This document shows positions 6,479 to 14,236 of a stretch of 22,278 nucleotides of DNA, one piece after another. Numbering within the stretch: the first letter of the stretch is position 1; the number at the start of each line of letters is the position of its first letter. The DNA comes from JAQVUB01 sp033809415. Its GTDB lineage: Bacteria > Verrucomicrobiota > Lentisphaeria > Oligosphaerales > Oligosphaeraceae. The notes under the pieces were generated by a model. It saw only the letters and a list, made by a program, of their open reading frames with translations. It searched no databases and had not been told where the DNA came from. Location of the stretch: positions 1-22,278 of the forward strand of contig JAPXLT010000043.1 in the NCBI GenBank assembly GCA_033809415.1, written 5' to 3'. A program made the position numbers and the translations under genes.

Positions 6479-6506
6479 TTGACAAAAGAATTTCGAAACG
6501 TACAGT
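6479..6506 (+). promoter_or_regulatory. Predicted promoter of the glycan gene cluster
   Basis: TTGACA (6479-6484) matches the -35 consensus perfectly. TACAGT (6501-6506) after 16 bases is a fair -10 box; CATAAT at 6511-6516 is a better hexamer but poorly spaced. The region is AT-rich and lies about 80 bases before the first gene of the cluster. Confidence 0.45.
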
Positions 6507-6525
6507 ATATCATAATTTCGGAACG
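6489..6525. promoter_or_regulatory. Direct repeat, regulator-binding candidate
   Basis: AATTTCGAAACG (6489-6500) and AATTTCGGAACG (6514-6525) match at 11 of 12 positions, 25 bp apart, and flank the predicted -10 region. The IclR protein encoded at 12223 in the same cluster is a plausible ligand, by inference only. Confidence 0.45.
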
Positions 6526-6582
6526 ATTGTCCATCTATGATGGATGTTCTGCCTGTATTTACGATGTTGCAGGAGTTGTGCC

Positions 6583-8403
6583 ATGTCCAGGAGTTCGTTT
6601 TTGTCTGCGCCCAAGCTGATGAACATGGGTTTTCACTATACTGAGCAGTATAGTTTACGAACCCGTATCCGAGTGCTTGGTCTGGTCAATCACGCTTCGC
6701 CGGAATGGCGTCGCTGGTATTTGGCATGCCACGAAAAGCCTGCGTTGCAGAAGATGCGCGATGCGGGATATGACTTCGTGGAGATTCATTACCTTTACGG
6801 CTACGGTCTGCAAGGTGAGGCGGCGGAGATCGAACGCACCCGGCAAATGGTGGAGAATGCCCATGCCGTCGGACTGAAAGTCATAGGTTATTTTCAGTTC
6901 TTTTCTGTGCAGGAAGAGCTGTTTATGCTGGAAAATCCCTGGGCTGCACAGTGTTTGGCGTTGGATGCCGACGGCAAGTGCCTGGAATATAACTATGACC
7001 GCCCCAGCCTCTGTTTTTCGCATCCCCAAGTGCGCGAATATTATTTGCAAGGCGTCGAACATGGGCTGCGTTACTGCGGGTTGGATGGCATACGTCTCGA
7101 CAACGATTACTACAAGGGTTGTTATTGTCCCTTGTGCCAGAAGCTATTTCATCAATATCTAGCAGCGAAGTATACACCCGAAGAGGCCGCTCGCTGCTTC
7201 GGTTTTTCCGATCTCTCGGGACTTCGTTTTCCACGTCAGCGCTCCGGCCTCGATCCGGCATATCTGGAAATGGCATTGTTCCGGCAGCAGCATCGTCAAA
7301 ACATCATGCGCGAACTGCGACAACGCATAGACCGCATCAAGCCCGGCGCTATCCTGGGCGGCAATCCAGCGCTCAGCCGCAGGGTTGACAACGACGGCTT
7401 CATTAATGTCTATCCGGCTGATTTGTCCGAGACGCATGATCTGGTCTGTGCCGAAAATTCGCTCTTTCCGGGTATCAATGACAAGGGCGGCTTACGTTCG
7501 CAGACGGAAATCTATGCATTTGCTGATGCTGCCGGATTCAGCGCCTATCCCTCGCATCACCTGCATCGCCCCGACCACAGCTACCGCTGGCCGGACAGCC
7601 GGGAGTGCGCCTTGACCCTGGCCGAAGCCCTGGCCTGGGGGCAGACCCCATGCACAACCTGGGGACTGCGCTTCGATGAACCCGGACGCTCGCTTTATGA
7701 GCGCCCGGAATTCATGGCTGTCACCCGTCCTTTCGCCGAATTCATCCATCAGCATCCGGATATCTGGCAGGGCGCGGTGAATATCGCCCCGGCCGCGATT
7801 TATGTGAACCGGGAATCGCGCCTGTTGTTTCCTGAGGAATGCCAGAGTTCGTTTTGGGGGCTGTTGCAGATTCTGCTCCGGCATGGCATTCCTTTCCGTT
7901 TCGTGGTACGGGATGGCGCGGAAGCCCTGCAAGGAGTCGAGACCTTGCTGGTGCCCAATGTGCAGATGCTTAGCGATCAGCAACTGGAATGTTTCCGGCA
8001 AGTGCCAAAAGTGATCTTTACCGGAGCCTCCGGACGTTATGACTTGCAGGCCTTTGAACGCAAAACCGCCCCGGAAAGCGATTTCCCAGATACGCCGGAG
8101 GCAGTGCCGAGAAGCAGTCTGGCGGAGCCTGCGCAGCTGCCTTATCCGGAACACGGCGACCGGCTGCTATCGGTCTTGCCACCCGGCTTGAGTAGCAATC
8201 AAGCGGTGGGGGCGACCTTGTTCCAAGCTCCCGATGGACGCCGTTTCCTGCATTTGGTCAATTACGAAACGAGACCAGCCCGGATCAAGCTGACGGCAGC
8301 GCCAAGGCGGTTTTTTGCGCCGGCATTTGCCGGCGGCGTATTGCAGGGCGACGAACTCGTTCTCGATACTTATGCTGTGTTGCAACTTGAAGGTGAAAGA
8401 TAA
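6583..8403 (+). CDS. Glycoside-hydrolase-like TIM-barrel protein (GHL6/GH42-like)
   Basis: A 606-residue protein from ATG 6583, chosen because AGGAG (6571-6575) lies seven bases before it; the in-frame ATG at 6544 has no such site. The N-terminal half looks like an (alpha/beta)8 glycosidase: YDFVEIHYLYGYGLQGEA, then GLKVIGYFQFF, then GLDGIRLDNDYYKGCYCPLC, where the Asp residues and the C-x-C-x2-C motif resemble hypothetical GHL6 and beta-galactosidase-like proteins of PVC bacteria. The C-terminal third, with VETLLVPNVQMLSDQQLE, resembles the class-I-glutaminase-like trimerisation domain of GH42 enzymes, and the last 70 residues look like a small beta-sandwich. No signal peptide is visible, so it probably acts on oligosaccharides inside the cell. 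It is first in the glycan cluster. The sugar specificity cannot be read from sequence. Confidence 0.65.
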   Translation: MSRSSFLSAPKLMNMGFHYTEQYSLRTRIRVLGLVNHASPEWRRWYLACHEKPALQKMRDAGYDFVEIHYLYGYGLQGEAAEIERTRQMVENAHAVGLKVIGYFQFFSVQEELFMLENPWAAQCLALDADGKCLEYNYDRPSLCFSHPQVREYYLQGVEHGLRYCGLDGIRLDNDYYKGCYCPLCQKLFHQYLAAKYTPEEAARCFGFSDLSGLRFPRQRSGLDPAYLEMALFRQQHRQNIMRELRQRIDRIKPGAILGGNPALSRRVDNDGFINVYPADLSETHDLVCAENSLFPGINDKGGLRSQTEIYAFADAAGFSAYPSHHLHRPDHSYRWPDSRECALTLAEALAWGQTPCTTWGLRFDEPGRSLYERPEFMAVTRPFAEFIHQHPDIWQGAVNIAPAAIYVNRESRLLFPEECQSSFWGLLQILLRHGIPFRFVVRDGAEALQGVETLLVPNVQMLSDQQLECFRQVPKVIFTGASGRYDLQAFERKTAPESDFPDTPEAVPRSSLAEPAQLPYPEHGDRLLSVLPPGLSSNQAVGATLFQAPDGRRFLHLVNYETRPARIKLTAAPRRFFAPAFAGGVLQGDELVLDTYAVLQLEGER

Positions 8404-8431
8404 TGCGTCGCTGAAATTGGCTAGCCGGAGG

Positions 8432-8920
8432 ATTTTTTTTGAACAACGAAAAGCACGAAAGGACTTGGGGTGGACTGGCGTCCACAACCTATTTTTGTCC
8501 ACGGAAAGCACGGAAAGCGCGGAAAATTTTGTAGGGTTGCTGCTTTGACGGATGAAATGGTACGCGGATTTGTGATCTGGCCTATTGGTTTCTTCGATGG
8601 ATCGGTCGAATCAGTCGGATCGACGATGTTGGAATTAGCCCTGAATGGGCGTGACATACCAGCCCAGGGCAACGCCCTGGGGGCAGGGATCACACTATCG
8701 GCAAAGCCCTGTAAGGGCGCGACATAATTCCTGCCCAAAATTCTTGTGTGCCAAGGTCGGCTTTACGCAATTGCGTCGGAGGCGATATGGAGCGCCGGCG
8801 GCTCGCCGGCATGAAGCCGGTTTCCCTCTCACATCACCGAAAAATCAAAAAGTTCAAAAGATTATCAAAAATGAGAAAGAGCTTCAAGGTCAGAAACTTG
8901 TGCGTCGTTTTTTTGTAGTA
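8432..8920 (+). repeat. Modular interspersed repeat, copy 4 (A, B, C, insertion, D, E, F)
   Basis: The most complete copy. A (GAACAACGAAAAGCACGAAA) is followed by a hairpin GTGGAC 8470-8475 / GTCCAC 8480-8485, then B (about 8494), C (GTAGGGTTGCTGCTTTGACG, 8531-8550), a 173-bp insertion (8557-8729), D (AATTCTTGTGTGCCAAGGTC, about 8739), E (GCGCCGGCGGCTCGCCGGC, about 8791) and F (GAAAAATCAAAAAGTTCAAA, about 8840). It ends a few bases before the pseudopilin ribosome site, so the pseudopilin leader is made of repeat sequence. Confidence 0.85.
8557..8729 (+). repeat. Element nested inside repeat copy 4
   Basis: Interrupts the GATGAA^CCTGC junction between modules C and D that is intact in copies 2 and 3. 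Its right part (8637-8725) starts and ends with related 22-bp direct repeats, both of the form AGCCCTG...GGGCG.GACATA. Between them is a perfect 8-bp stem with a 3-nt loop (CCCAGGGC 8663-8670, GCCCTGGG 8674-8681). The left part contains GATCGGTCGAATCAGTCGGA, another low-complexity motif. I see no clear target-site duplication. Confidence 0.7.
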
Positions 8921-8947
8921 ACAGCTAAAAGGCAAGGAGGCATGGTC

Positions 8948-9589
8948 ATGCGTAAAAGGTTTACTTTAATTGAACTGCTGGTGGTAATTGCCATCATCGC
9001 GGTCTTGGCTTCGATGCTTTTGCCGGCATTGCAGAAAGCCCGGGCGCGCGCTCGGGGAATGACTTGCGTCTCCAACCGCAAGCAGCTGGCGACGATCTTT
9101 CATCAATATGCTCTCGATTTCAACGATCACATGACCCCGAATCAGCGGTTTGATAAAGACGTCAAATGGCCGGTTCGCACACGCGAAATCTACACCTGTG
9201 GTTATTTGGTTCTCAGCAACAAGGAATTGAAATACGGCGACCGTCTGCTGCATTGCCCCGAGGCCATGCAAATGGCAATTACCATCAAAGACCAAAAAAA
9301 AGAGGATTGCCTGACCTACGGCAATGCCGCCTACAATGTCTACTGGGTGGCTAAATTGCAAGAACGCTACGAGTCGGTCAACCTGAACGTCCTCAAATAT
9401 CCGGGTCAGTGTGCCTTGTTCGGCGAAAACCATGTGGGCACCTCTTTTTTGACCCCTGGTCCTACGGTTTTGTTCGGTGCGCATGAAAATCGCATGACCA
9501 CGGCTTATTATGACGGCCATGTCGAACAGCTTCCCAAAGAGCAGATTCCACTGGATAAAGACAATGACATCTGGTGGTTGGGAATATAG
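8948..9589 (+). CDS. Type IV pilin-like pseudopilin with H-X9-DG C-terminus
   Basis: A 213-residue protein from ATG 8948. AAGGAGG (8934-8940) is seven bases upstream of this codon but only one base from the in-frame ATG at 8942. The N-terminus is a class III prepilin signal: a basic MRKR, then FTLIELLVVIAIIAVLAS with Glu at +5 and a hydrophobic helix, then LLPALQKARARAR. The usual Gly at -1 is Arg. Near the C-terminus HENRMTTAYYDG fits the H-X9-DG signature of prepilin-type proteins abundant in Lentisphaerota and Planctomycetota. Such proteins are processed by prepilin peptidase and assemble in type II secretion/type IV pilus-like structures. It lies 9 nt before the DUF4091/GH123-like gene, so the two are cotranscribed, suggesting a surface fibre or adaptor tied to glycan use. 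Confidence 0.88.
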   Translation: MRKRFTLIELLVVIAIIAVLASMLLPALQKARARARGMTCVSNRKQLATIFHQYALDFNDHMTPNQRFDKDVKWPVRTREIYTCGYLVLSNKELKYGDRLLHCPEAMQMAITIKDQKKEDCLTYGNAAYNVYWVAKLQERYESVNLNVLKYPGQCALFGENHVGTSFLTPGPTVLFGAHENRMTTAYYDGHVEQLPKEQIPLDKDNDIWWLGI

Positions 9590-9598
9590 GAGATCACG

Positions 9599-12190
9599 AT
9601 GAAAATTAAAATATTTGTTTTTGCTTTGCTGATAGCTGTGCCGTTTCTGTGCGCCAAGGTATTTTCACCAAGTCGGGTGAGCGCCAGTACCGAACTTTCC
9701 GTTACTCCGGCCCGAAATGCGGCTGACGGAAAGACCGGCCGGGCGCGGCATGCCTATTGGTGCACCGAACGCGGCGCCAAGCCGCCGCATACGCTGACTT
9801 TCCATTACGACCAGCCGGTGAAGATCAACCGAGTCGTGGTTTATCATTCGACTGCTAACATTGACCACCTGCTGCACCATTATATCCTTGAGGCTTATAA
9901 CGGTGATGCTTGGGTGCAGCTGGCGGAATTCAAGAATCGCATCCGGGAATTTGAGCAGCTGCTTGCAAATATGACCCCCGATGATCCGCAGTATTATAGC
10001 ATTACACAACCGGATTTTACGGTCAATACTTTCGATTTTCCCGACATAGCAATCGAGCAGTTGCGCCTGACGATATTTGATCCCGCCGCCCGGGTAGTGG
10101 AAATGCAGGCGATTTATCTCCAGGAAACTGAAAAAAACGCTGCACCTGCCGCACTGCCGTCAGCTGATAGCAAGGTCAAGGCTTACAGCCTGGCTCGAGA
10201 ACATAGCGCTTCAACTGTGGGCTTTCACTTGCTGGGGTTGGAGGCTTTCGGCGATAAGAGCGGCATCGCCTTTGCCGACCGCCGGAAACCTGGTCCTGGT
10301 CGTGCAGCTTTTGCGGCCGCAAAACAGGATCGCATATTGTCGATTTCGCTGCCGCCGGGGCGTTATCAGATGTTGGCGCTTTCCGGCGATTACCTCTTTC
10401 CCGGTCCCGGATGTACCCTGAGATTTGCGGGCAAGAGCATGCGCCTCAGCCAGACCGCTCCCGGCGATTTTGCCTGGGATACGGCTCTGTTCAGTATTGC
10501 TGGCGACCGCTTGGAAATCACCCTGGAAGGTTCGTGGCTGTTGAATACGCTGCTGATTGCCTCGCGTGATGATCGACAGGAGTTTGATGATGCGGTCAAC
10601 CGCCTGATGCTGGAGTGCACTGAAGAGAGTAAAGCCAAAAAATATATCTACCAGGCACAGCCTACCCATAGTGAGCCGCCAACCCCCGATAAAGCGGATA
10701 TCCGTTATGGCTATATTCCCTATATGCCGTCTATCCAGCAGCGCATCTACCGCCAGACTACGCCGACAGCAGCCCAGCGGCAGTCTGCCTTGCGTCTCGA
10801 GGCCGCTCGCGGCAGCAGCCGTGCAAGCACCCTGGCTATCTATGCCCTCGAGGATTTGGAGCAGGTCGAGTTGACGATGCAGGGCGATTTCCCCGGTGTC
10901 GTGCAGCTGTTGCATGTGCGGCAGCATCCGCAGAAGGTGGGGCGCAAAGGCGCCCGGCTGCATTGGGCAGTGGTTCCCGAGGTACTCGAACCGCGCCAGT
11001 ACAGCGATGTCCGCCAAGGAGAGTCGCTGCAATTCTATATCTTGGCGGAAGTGCCAGTCTCAGCCCGCGCCGGGCGCTATCAGGCAAGCCTGAACCTCGC
11101 TGCCGCAGGCAAGCCGACCCGAAGCATACCGCTTGAACTCGAAGTTTATCCGTTCATATTGCCGGAATCTTCCGATTACGGCTGCTTTGGAATGTACTAC
11201 GGCAATCCACACAGCAATCTGTTCGCCTTGCCCGAATCCATGCTACACGCTACCCTGCAGGATATGCGGAGGCACAATATGTCTACCGTAATACTCGATA
11301 GTTATAGCGGAAAGCAGCCCATGGACGAGGATTATCTGCGCCGAGTGAATGCAGCTCTGGACAGTGCGGGCTTCCCGCAACATCCGGTGCCATATTCCTG
11401 TGGCGGTAATATCAGCGCGGAGCGGGCTGCCGAACTGGTTGCGATCGTCAAACGCAATAAGTGGCGTGAGTTGCTCTTTTATCCGGTCGATGAGCCTTTC
11501 TGTGGCGGAAAAGATCGCCTCGAACGGGCAGTCAAAATCTACAATGAGCTGAAAAGCGTGCCGGGTCTGCGCACCTACTCGACAGTAAGCCAGAATGACG
11601 TCAATGCTATCGGCAATAGCTTGGATGTGCGTTGCTATACAGTCAATTATGATACTTTCCAACCTGACCGCATCCTGGCCGAATGCGCTGCCCTGCCGGG
11701 AAAGGAGTTCTGGTGGTATAGTAATGGTGCCCGGGAATATCCCGATGCGGTACGGTTCAAGGCCGGGTTCTTCCATTACCGCACCGGCGCACGCGGCCAA
11801 TTCTACTGGGCATATCTGAATCCCTGCGGGGATATGTTCAACGATTTTGATGGACGCGGCAGCGATCACGTCACGGTCTTTATGCAAGACGGCCAGATCA
11901 TCTCGACCTTGCAGTGGGAGTCGATCCGCGAGGGCATCGACGACTACCGCTATTTGCGCCTGCTGGAAGAACTCTGTCAGAAGCACGCCGCAGACCAGCC
12001 TGAAGCTGCCGCCGCAGGCCGACAGCTGCTCGCCGAAATCCACAGCAAGCTGCCTGCCGGGCTGACGGATTACAAGGAGCGCTTTGGAGATGTCTTGGAC
12101 ATTCACGAAAAGTCCTGGTGGGCACCGGAGGAATTCGATCTCGAACGCCGTCGGCTTGCAGAGGCCATTATGCGCTTCAAGCAGCCCTGA
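9599..12190 (+). CDS. Secreted DUF4091/GH123-like protein with N-terminal discoidin-like domain
   Basis: An 863-residue protein. Residues 1-19 (MKIKIFVFALLIAVPFLCA) form a Sec signal peptide. About 25-165 resemble an F5/8 type C (discoidin) carbohydrate-binding domain, with ARHAYWCTERG and VKINRVVVYH. A middle beta-rich region of about 330 residues follows. From about 520 on is the glycosidase-like DUF4091 region: YGCFGMYYGNPHSN, LLFYPVDEPF (DEP near 631-633) and the hallmark WESIREGIDDYRYL near 773-787. GH123 enzymes cleave beta-N-acetylgalactosaminides by substrate-assisted catalysis; DUF4091 proteins are related, but their activity is often untested. TAGGAG overlaps the pseudopilin stop and precedes the start by 6 nt, giving tight coupling. 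It is expected outside the cytoplasm, acting on a polysaccharide or glycoconjugate. Confidence 0.8.
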   Translation: MKIKIFVFALLIAVPFLCAKVFSPSRVSASTELSVTPARNAADGKTGRARHAYWCTERGAKPPHTLTFHYDQPVKINRVVVYHSTANIDHLLHHYILEAYNGDAWVQLAEFKNRIREFEQLLANMTPDDPQYYSITQPDFTVNTFDFPDIAIEQLRLTIFDPAARVVEMQAIYLQETEKNAAPAALPSADSKVKAYSLAREHSASTVGFHLLGLEAFGDKSGIAFADRRKPGPGRAAFAAAKQDRILSISLPPGRYQMLALSGDYLFPGPGCTLRFAGKSMRLSQTAPGDFAWDTALFSIAGDRLEITLEGSWLLNTLLIASRDDRQEFDDAVNRLMLECTEESKAKKYIYQAQPTHSEPPTPDKADIRYGYIPYMPSIQQRIYRQTTPTAAQRQSALRLEAARGSSRASTLAIYALEDLEQVELTMQGDFPGVVQLLHVRQHPQKVGRKGARLHWAVVPEVLEPRQYSDVRQGESLQFYILAEVPVSARAGRYQASLNLAAAGKPTRSIPLELEVYPFILPESSDYGCFGMYYGNPHSNLFALPESMLHATLQDMRRHNMSTVILDSYSGKQPMDEDYLRRVNAALDSAGFPQHPVPYSCGGNISAERAAELVAIVKRNKWRELLFYPVDEPFCGGKDRLERAVKIYNELKSVPGLRTYSTVSQNDVNAIGNSLDVRCYTVNYDTFQPDRILAECAALPGKEFWWYSNGAREYPDAVRFKAGFFHYRTGARGQFYWAYLNPCGDMFNDFDGRGSDHVTVFMQDGQIISTLQWESIREGIDDYRYLRLLEELCQKHAADQPEAAAAGRQLLAEIHSKLPAGLTDYKERFGDVLDIHEKSWWAPEEFDLERRRLAEAIMRFKQP

Positions 12191-12222
12191 TGAGGCAATT
12201 ACAGATAAGGAATTGAGATCAC

Positions 12223-12942
12223 ATGCCAGGAAATGAGCTTGTACAATCACTTGTGAGAGCAATCGACATACTGTCTCTGGTCGCGGAACGTGAAGAGGGA
12301 GTGCGGTTGAATGAATTAACGACCTTGACTGGACTTGGTAAGACTACGATTCATAATTTGTTGCGTACCTTGAGATTCAAGGGTTTTGTCTGTAAAGATC
12401 GTTTCGAGCGCTATCACATCGGTCCGGCACTTCGCAATTTATGTATTCGCAATCAGCAGAAGGAACTGCTCGAACGCATTGCTGAAGCCATGCAGATGAT
12501 TATTGATGAGTTGCCGGCCTGTGTCGTAACTCTCTTCGAACTGGAAGGGTATGATCTTTTGATCAAGATGCGCCTGTCATCCGAAGGCATGAACTCCATC
12601 CAGAATTCCATTCAGAATTTGCCCATTTATGGAACTGCCAGCGGAATTTGTCTGCTAGCCAATCATTATGCCGGCGAAGAGTTGCAGAAGCATTATCCTT
12701 TTGCAGATTATGGTTCCCCATATTGGAAAGATCAGGAGAGTTTTGCTGCGGCTCTCGAAGAGGCACGGCGCACCGGCTTTGCCGAAGTCCCAGCCTTTTT
12801 CCAGGAGCAGAGGGCTATCGCTGCAATGTGTTCGCAGGAAATGGTTCTCGGGGTGCGTTTCCCGCTTTCATCGTCTTGCGGGGTTGATCGAGTTCGCAAG
12901 GTGCTTGGCAAAGCGGTGCGTCAGATACAAAGCAAAAAATAG
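12223..12942 (+). CDS. IclR-family transcriptional regulator of the glycan cluster
   Basis: A 239-residue IclR protein. The N-terminal winged HTH is at about residues 6-70: LVRAIDILSLVAE, then LNELTTLTGLGKTTIHNLLR as helix-turn-helix, then a wing with YHIGPALRNL. The effector domain follows at about 80-235, including YGTASGICLLANH and a C-terminal VLGVRFPLSSS strand. It starts 32 bp after the DUF4091/GH123-like gene with an AAGGAA ribosome site about ten bases upstream, so it is probably cotranscribed with it. By position it should sense a breakdown product of the glycan and control the cluster; the direct repeat at 6489-6525 is a candidate site. The final G of its TAG stop is the first base of a 7-bp minisatellite. 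Confidence 0.9.
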   Translation: MPGNELVQSLVRAIDILSLVAEREEGVRLNELTTLTGLGKTTIHNLLRTLRFKGFVCKDRFERYHIGPALRNLCIRNQQKELLERIAEAMQMIIDELPACVVTLFELEGYDLLIKMRLSSEGMNSIQNSIQNLPIYGTASGICLLANHYAGEELQKHYPFADYGSPYWKDQESFAAALEEARRTGFAEVPAFFQEQRAIAAMCSQEMVLGVRFPLSSSCGVDRVRKVLGKAVRQIQSKK

Positions 12943-13004
12943 GGTGCAGGGTGCAGGGTGCAGGGTGCAGGGGGCAGGGTGCAGGGTGCAGGGTGCAGGG
13001 GGCA
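12942..13004 (+). repeat. Minisatellite of nine 7-bp units
   Basis: Units run GGGTGCA x4, GGGGGCA, GGGTGCA x3, GGGGGCA. The array begins at the last base of the IclR stop codon. The regular placing of the variant unit suggests larger-block duplication during array growth. Confidence 0.9.
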
Positions 13005-13009
13005 GGAAT

Positions 13010-13102
13010 GTCCGTGTCCCGTCCGTGTTCCGTCCGTGTCCCGTCCGTGTTCCGTCCGTGTCCCGTCCGTGTCCCGTCCGTGTCCCGTCCGTGTCGAGTC
13101 CG
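13010..13102 (+). repeat. Minisatellite of eight 11-bp units
   Basis: Units GTCCGTGTCCC and GTCCGTGTTCC alternate at first, then the C form repeats, ending in GTCCGTGTCGA and a partial unit. Neither 7 nor 11 is a multiple of three and no stop codons occur, so all three plus-strand frames stay open across both arrays; this creates long false ORFs. Confidence 0.9.
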
Positions 13103-13131
13103 TTACTGTTTTTTTACAAGGAGACTTTTCA

Positions 13132-14235
13132 TTGATTTCTACAGCCTATCATTTACGGGAGTTGGAAAAACCGGTCGGGGTGCCCCTTTCGACACTGGGA
13201 TACCGGGAGTTTACTTCCCATCCGGACTGGAAACGCAATCTGATTTCCTTCACTTCGTTGCAGTATCATGCAAAGCGGAATAGTGTCTTTTGCGGCTTGA
13301 CTGCATTTGATAACGATTTGATGTATGAATTTTCTCTGGCGGATAAGACTTTCCGTTCCCTGAATTTCGCTGATTATGCGGAAAAATTTGAAATCAAGAT
13401 TCATCGTTCCTTGCATCTTTGCAAGGATGGGAGCCTGATTGGAGCAACGGCTTGCCTGCACCGGGAGGATCAGATGAAAGAGGGACGCGGCGGAAGGATT
13501 TTCCGTTATGACCCCGATCAGGATCACTATGATTTTCTGGGGATTCCCTTCGAGCACAATTATATCCAGACGATCACTGTTGATGAGGAACGGCAGCTCG
13601 TATATGGTTTTACTTATCCCATCTTTGCATTTTTTGTTTTCAGCTTACAGCAGAGAAAACTTTTGCGTCTTGATTACATGGGAAGTATTCCGCATATTGT
13701 CAGCCTGGACAGGGCAGGGCGCTTCTGGGCCACCTGGAATTGCCGTACGCATAATTTATTTTGCTATGATCCGGAACAAGACGATATCCGTTTCTTTTAC
13801 CATGCTCTGCCGCAGACGGTCCAGTCATGCAACCTGATGTATCCCGGAGCAGGGCCGATTGACAGCATGATCCTGGGCAACGATGGCATGCTTTACATTG
13901 GCGAAGCGGCGGGCAACCTGGATCGACTCGATCCGACAACCGGCCAAGTTGTCGATCTGGGGCAGCCGGTGCCTGGTGAAACCAGAATACCGGCTCTGGC
14001 TCTGGGGAATAATGGCACAATCTATGGAATAGCAGGCTTTCTGGAAAAGTGCCACATGTTCGCCTATAATCCGGTCGAGGAGAAATTTACCATATTGGGG
14101 CATATCCATGACGAGAAGTCCGGCATCCCCCTCTTTATTGGACATGATATTACCTTGATCAACGAGCATCGCGCCTTCGTCGGAGAAACCGATACCGCAA
14201 ACCGAGCCGGATACCTCTGGGAATGCCAATTCTGA
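13132..14235 (+). CDS. Beta-propeller protein, function unknown
   Basis: I place the start at TTG 13132 because AAGGAG (13118-13123) lies eight bases upstream. The same frame is open further left only through minisatellite DNA. The resulting 367-residue protein shows repeated blade signatures: IFRYDPDQDHYDFLG near 123, LFCYDPEQDDIRFF near 210, LDRLDPTTGQVVDLG near 263 and MFAYNPVEEKFTILG near 309, typical of a six- or seven-bladed propeller of the NHL/SMP-30/lyase-like type. There is no signal peptide, so it is probably cytoplasmic. Propellers in such clusters act as sugar lyases, lactonases or binding scaffolds; which applies here cannot be decided. It lies between the IclR and beta-helix genes on the same strand. 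Confidence 0.7.
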   Translation: MISTAYHLRELEKPVGVPLSTLGYREFTSHPDWKRNLISFTSLQYHAKRNSVFCGLTAFDNDLMYEFSLADKTFRSLNFADYAEKFEIKIHRSLHLCKDGSLIGATACLHREDQMKEGRGGRIFRYDPDQDHYDFLGIPFEHNYIQTITVDEERQLVYGFTYPIFAFFVFSLQQRKLLRLDYMGSIPHIVSLDRAGRFWATWNCRTHNLFCYDPEQDDIRFFYHALPQTVQSCNLMYPGAGPIDSMILGNDGMLYIGEAAGNLDRLDPTTGQVVDLGQPVPGETRIPALALGNNGTIYGIAGFLEKCHMFAYNPVEEKFTILGHIHDEKSGIPLFIGHDITLINEHRAFVGETDTANRAGYLWECQF

Positions 14236-14236
14236 C

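Noticed and set aside
8645..8947. In-frame N-terminal extension of the pseudopilin
   Set aside because: It is a read-through of repeat modules, and the ribosome site and class III signal peptide place the start at 8948.
11243..12262. 339-codon minus-strand open frame inside the DUF4091/GH123-like gene
   Set aside because: The plus strand encodes recognisable DUF4091 motifs and a signal peptide; the opposite frame has no recognisable motif and is a shadow of biased codon use.
12942..13102. Regular repeats that might be taken for a CRISPR array
   Set aside because: Units are 7 and 11 bp and directly adjacent, with no unique spacers and no cas genes nearby.
12958..13131. In-frame extension of the propeller gene through the minisatellites
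   Set aside because: The residues are pure repeat translation, and a good ribosome site precedes TTG 13132.
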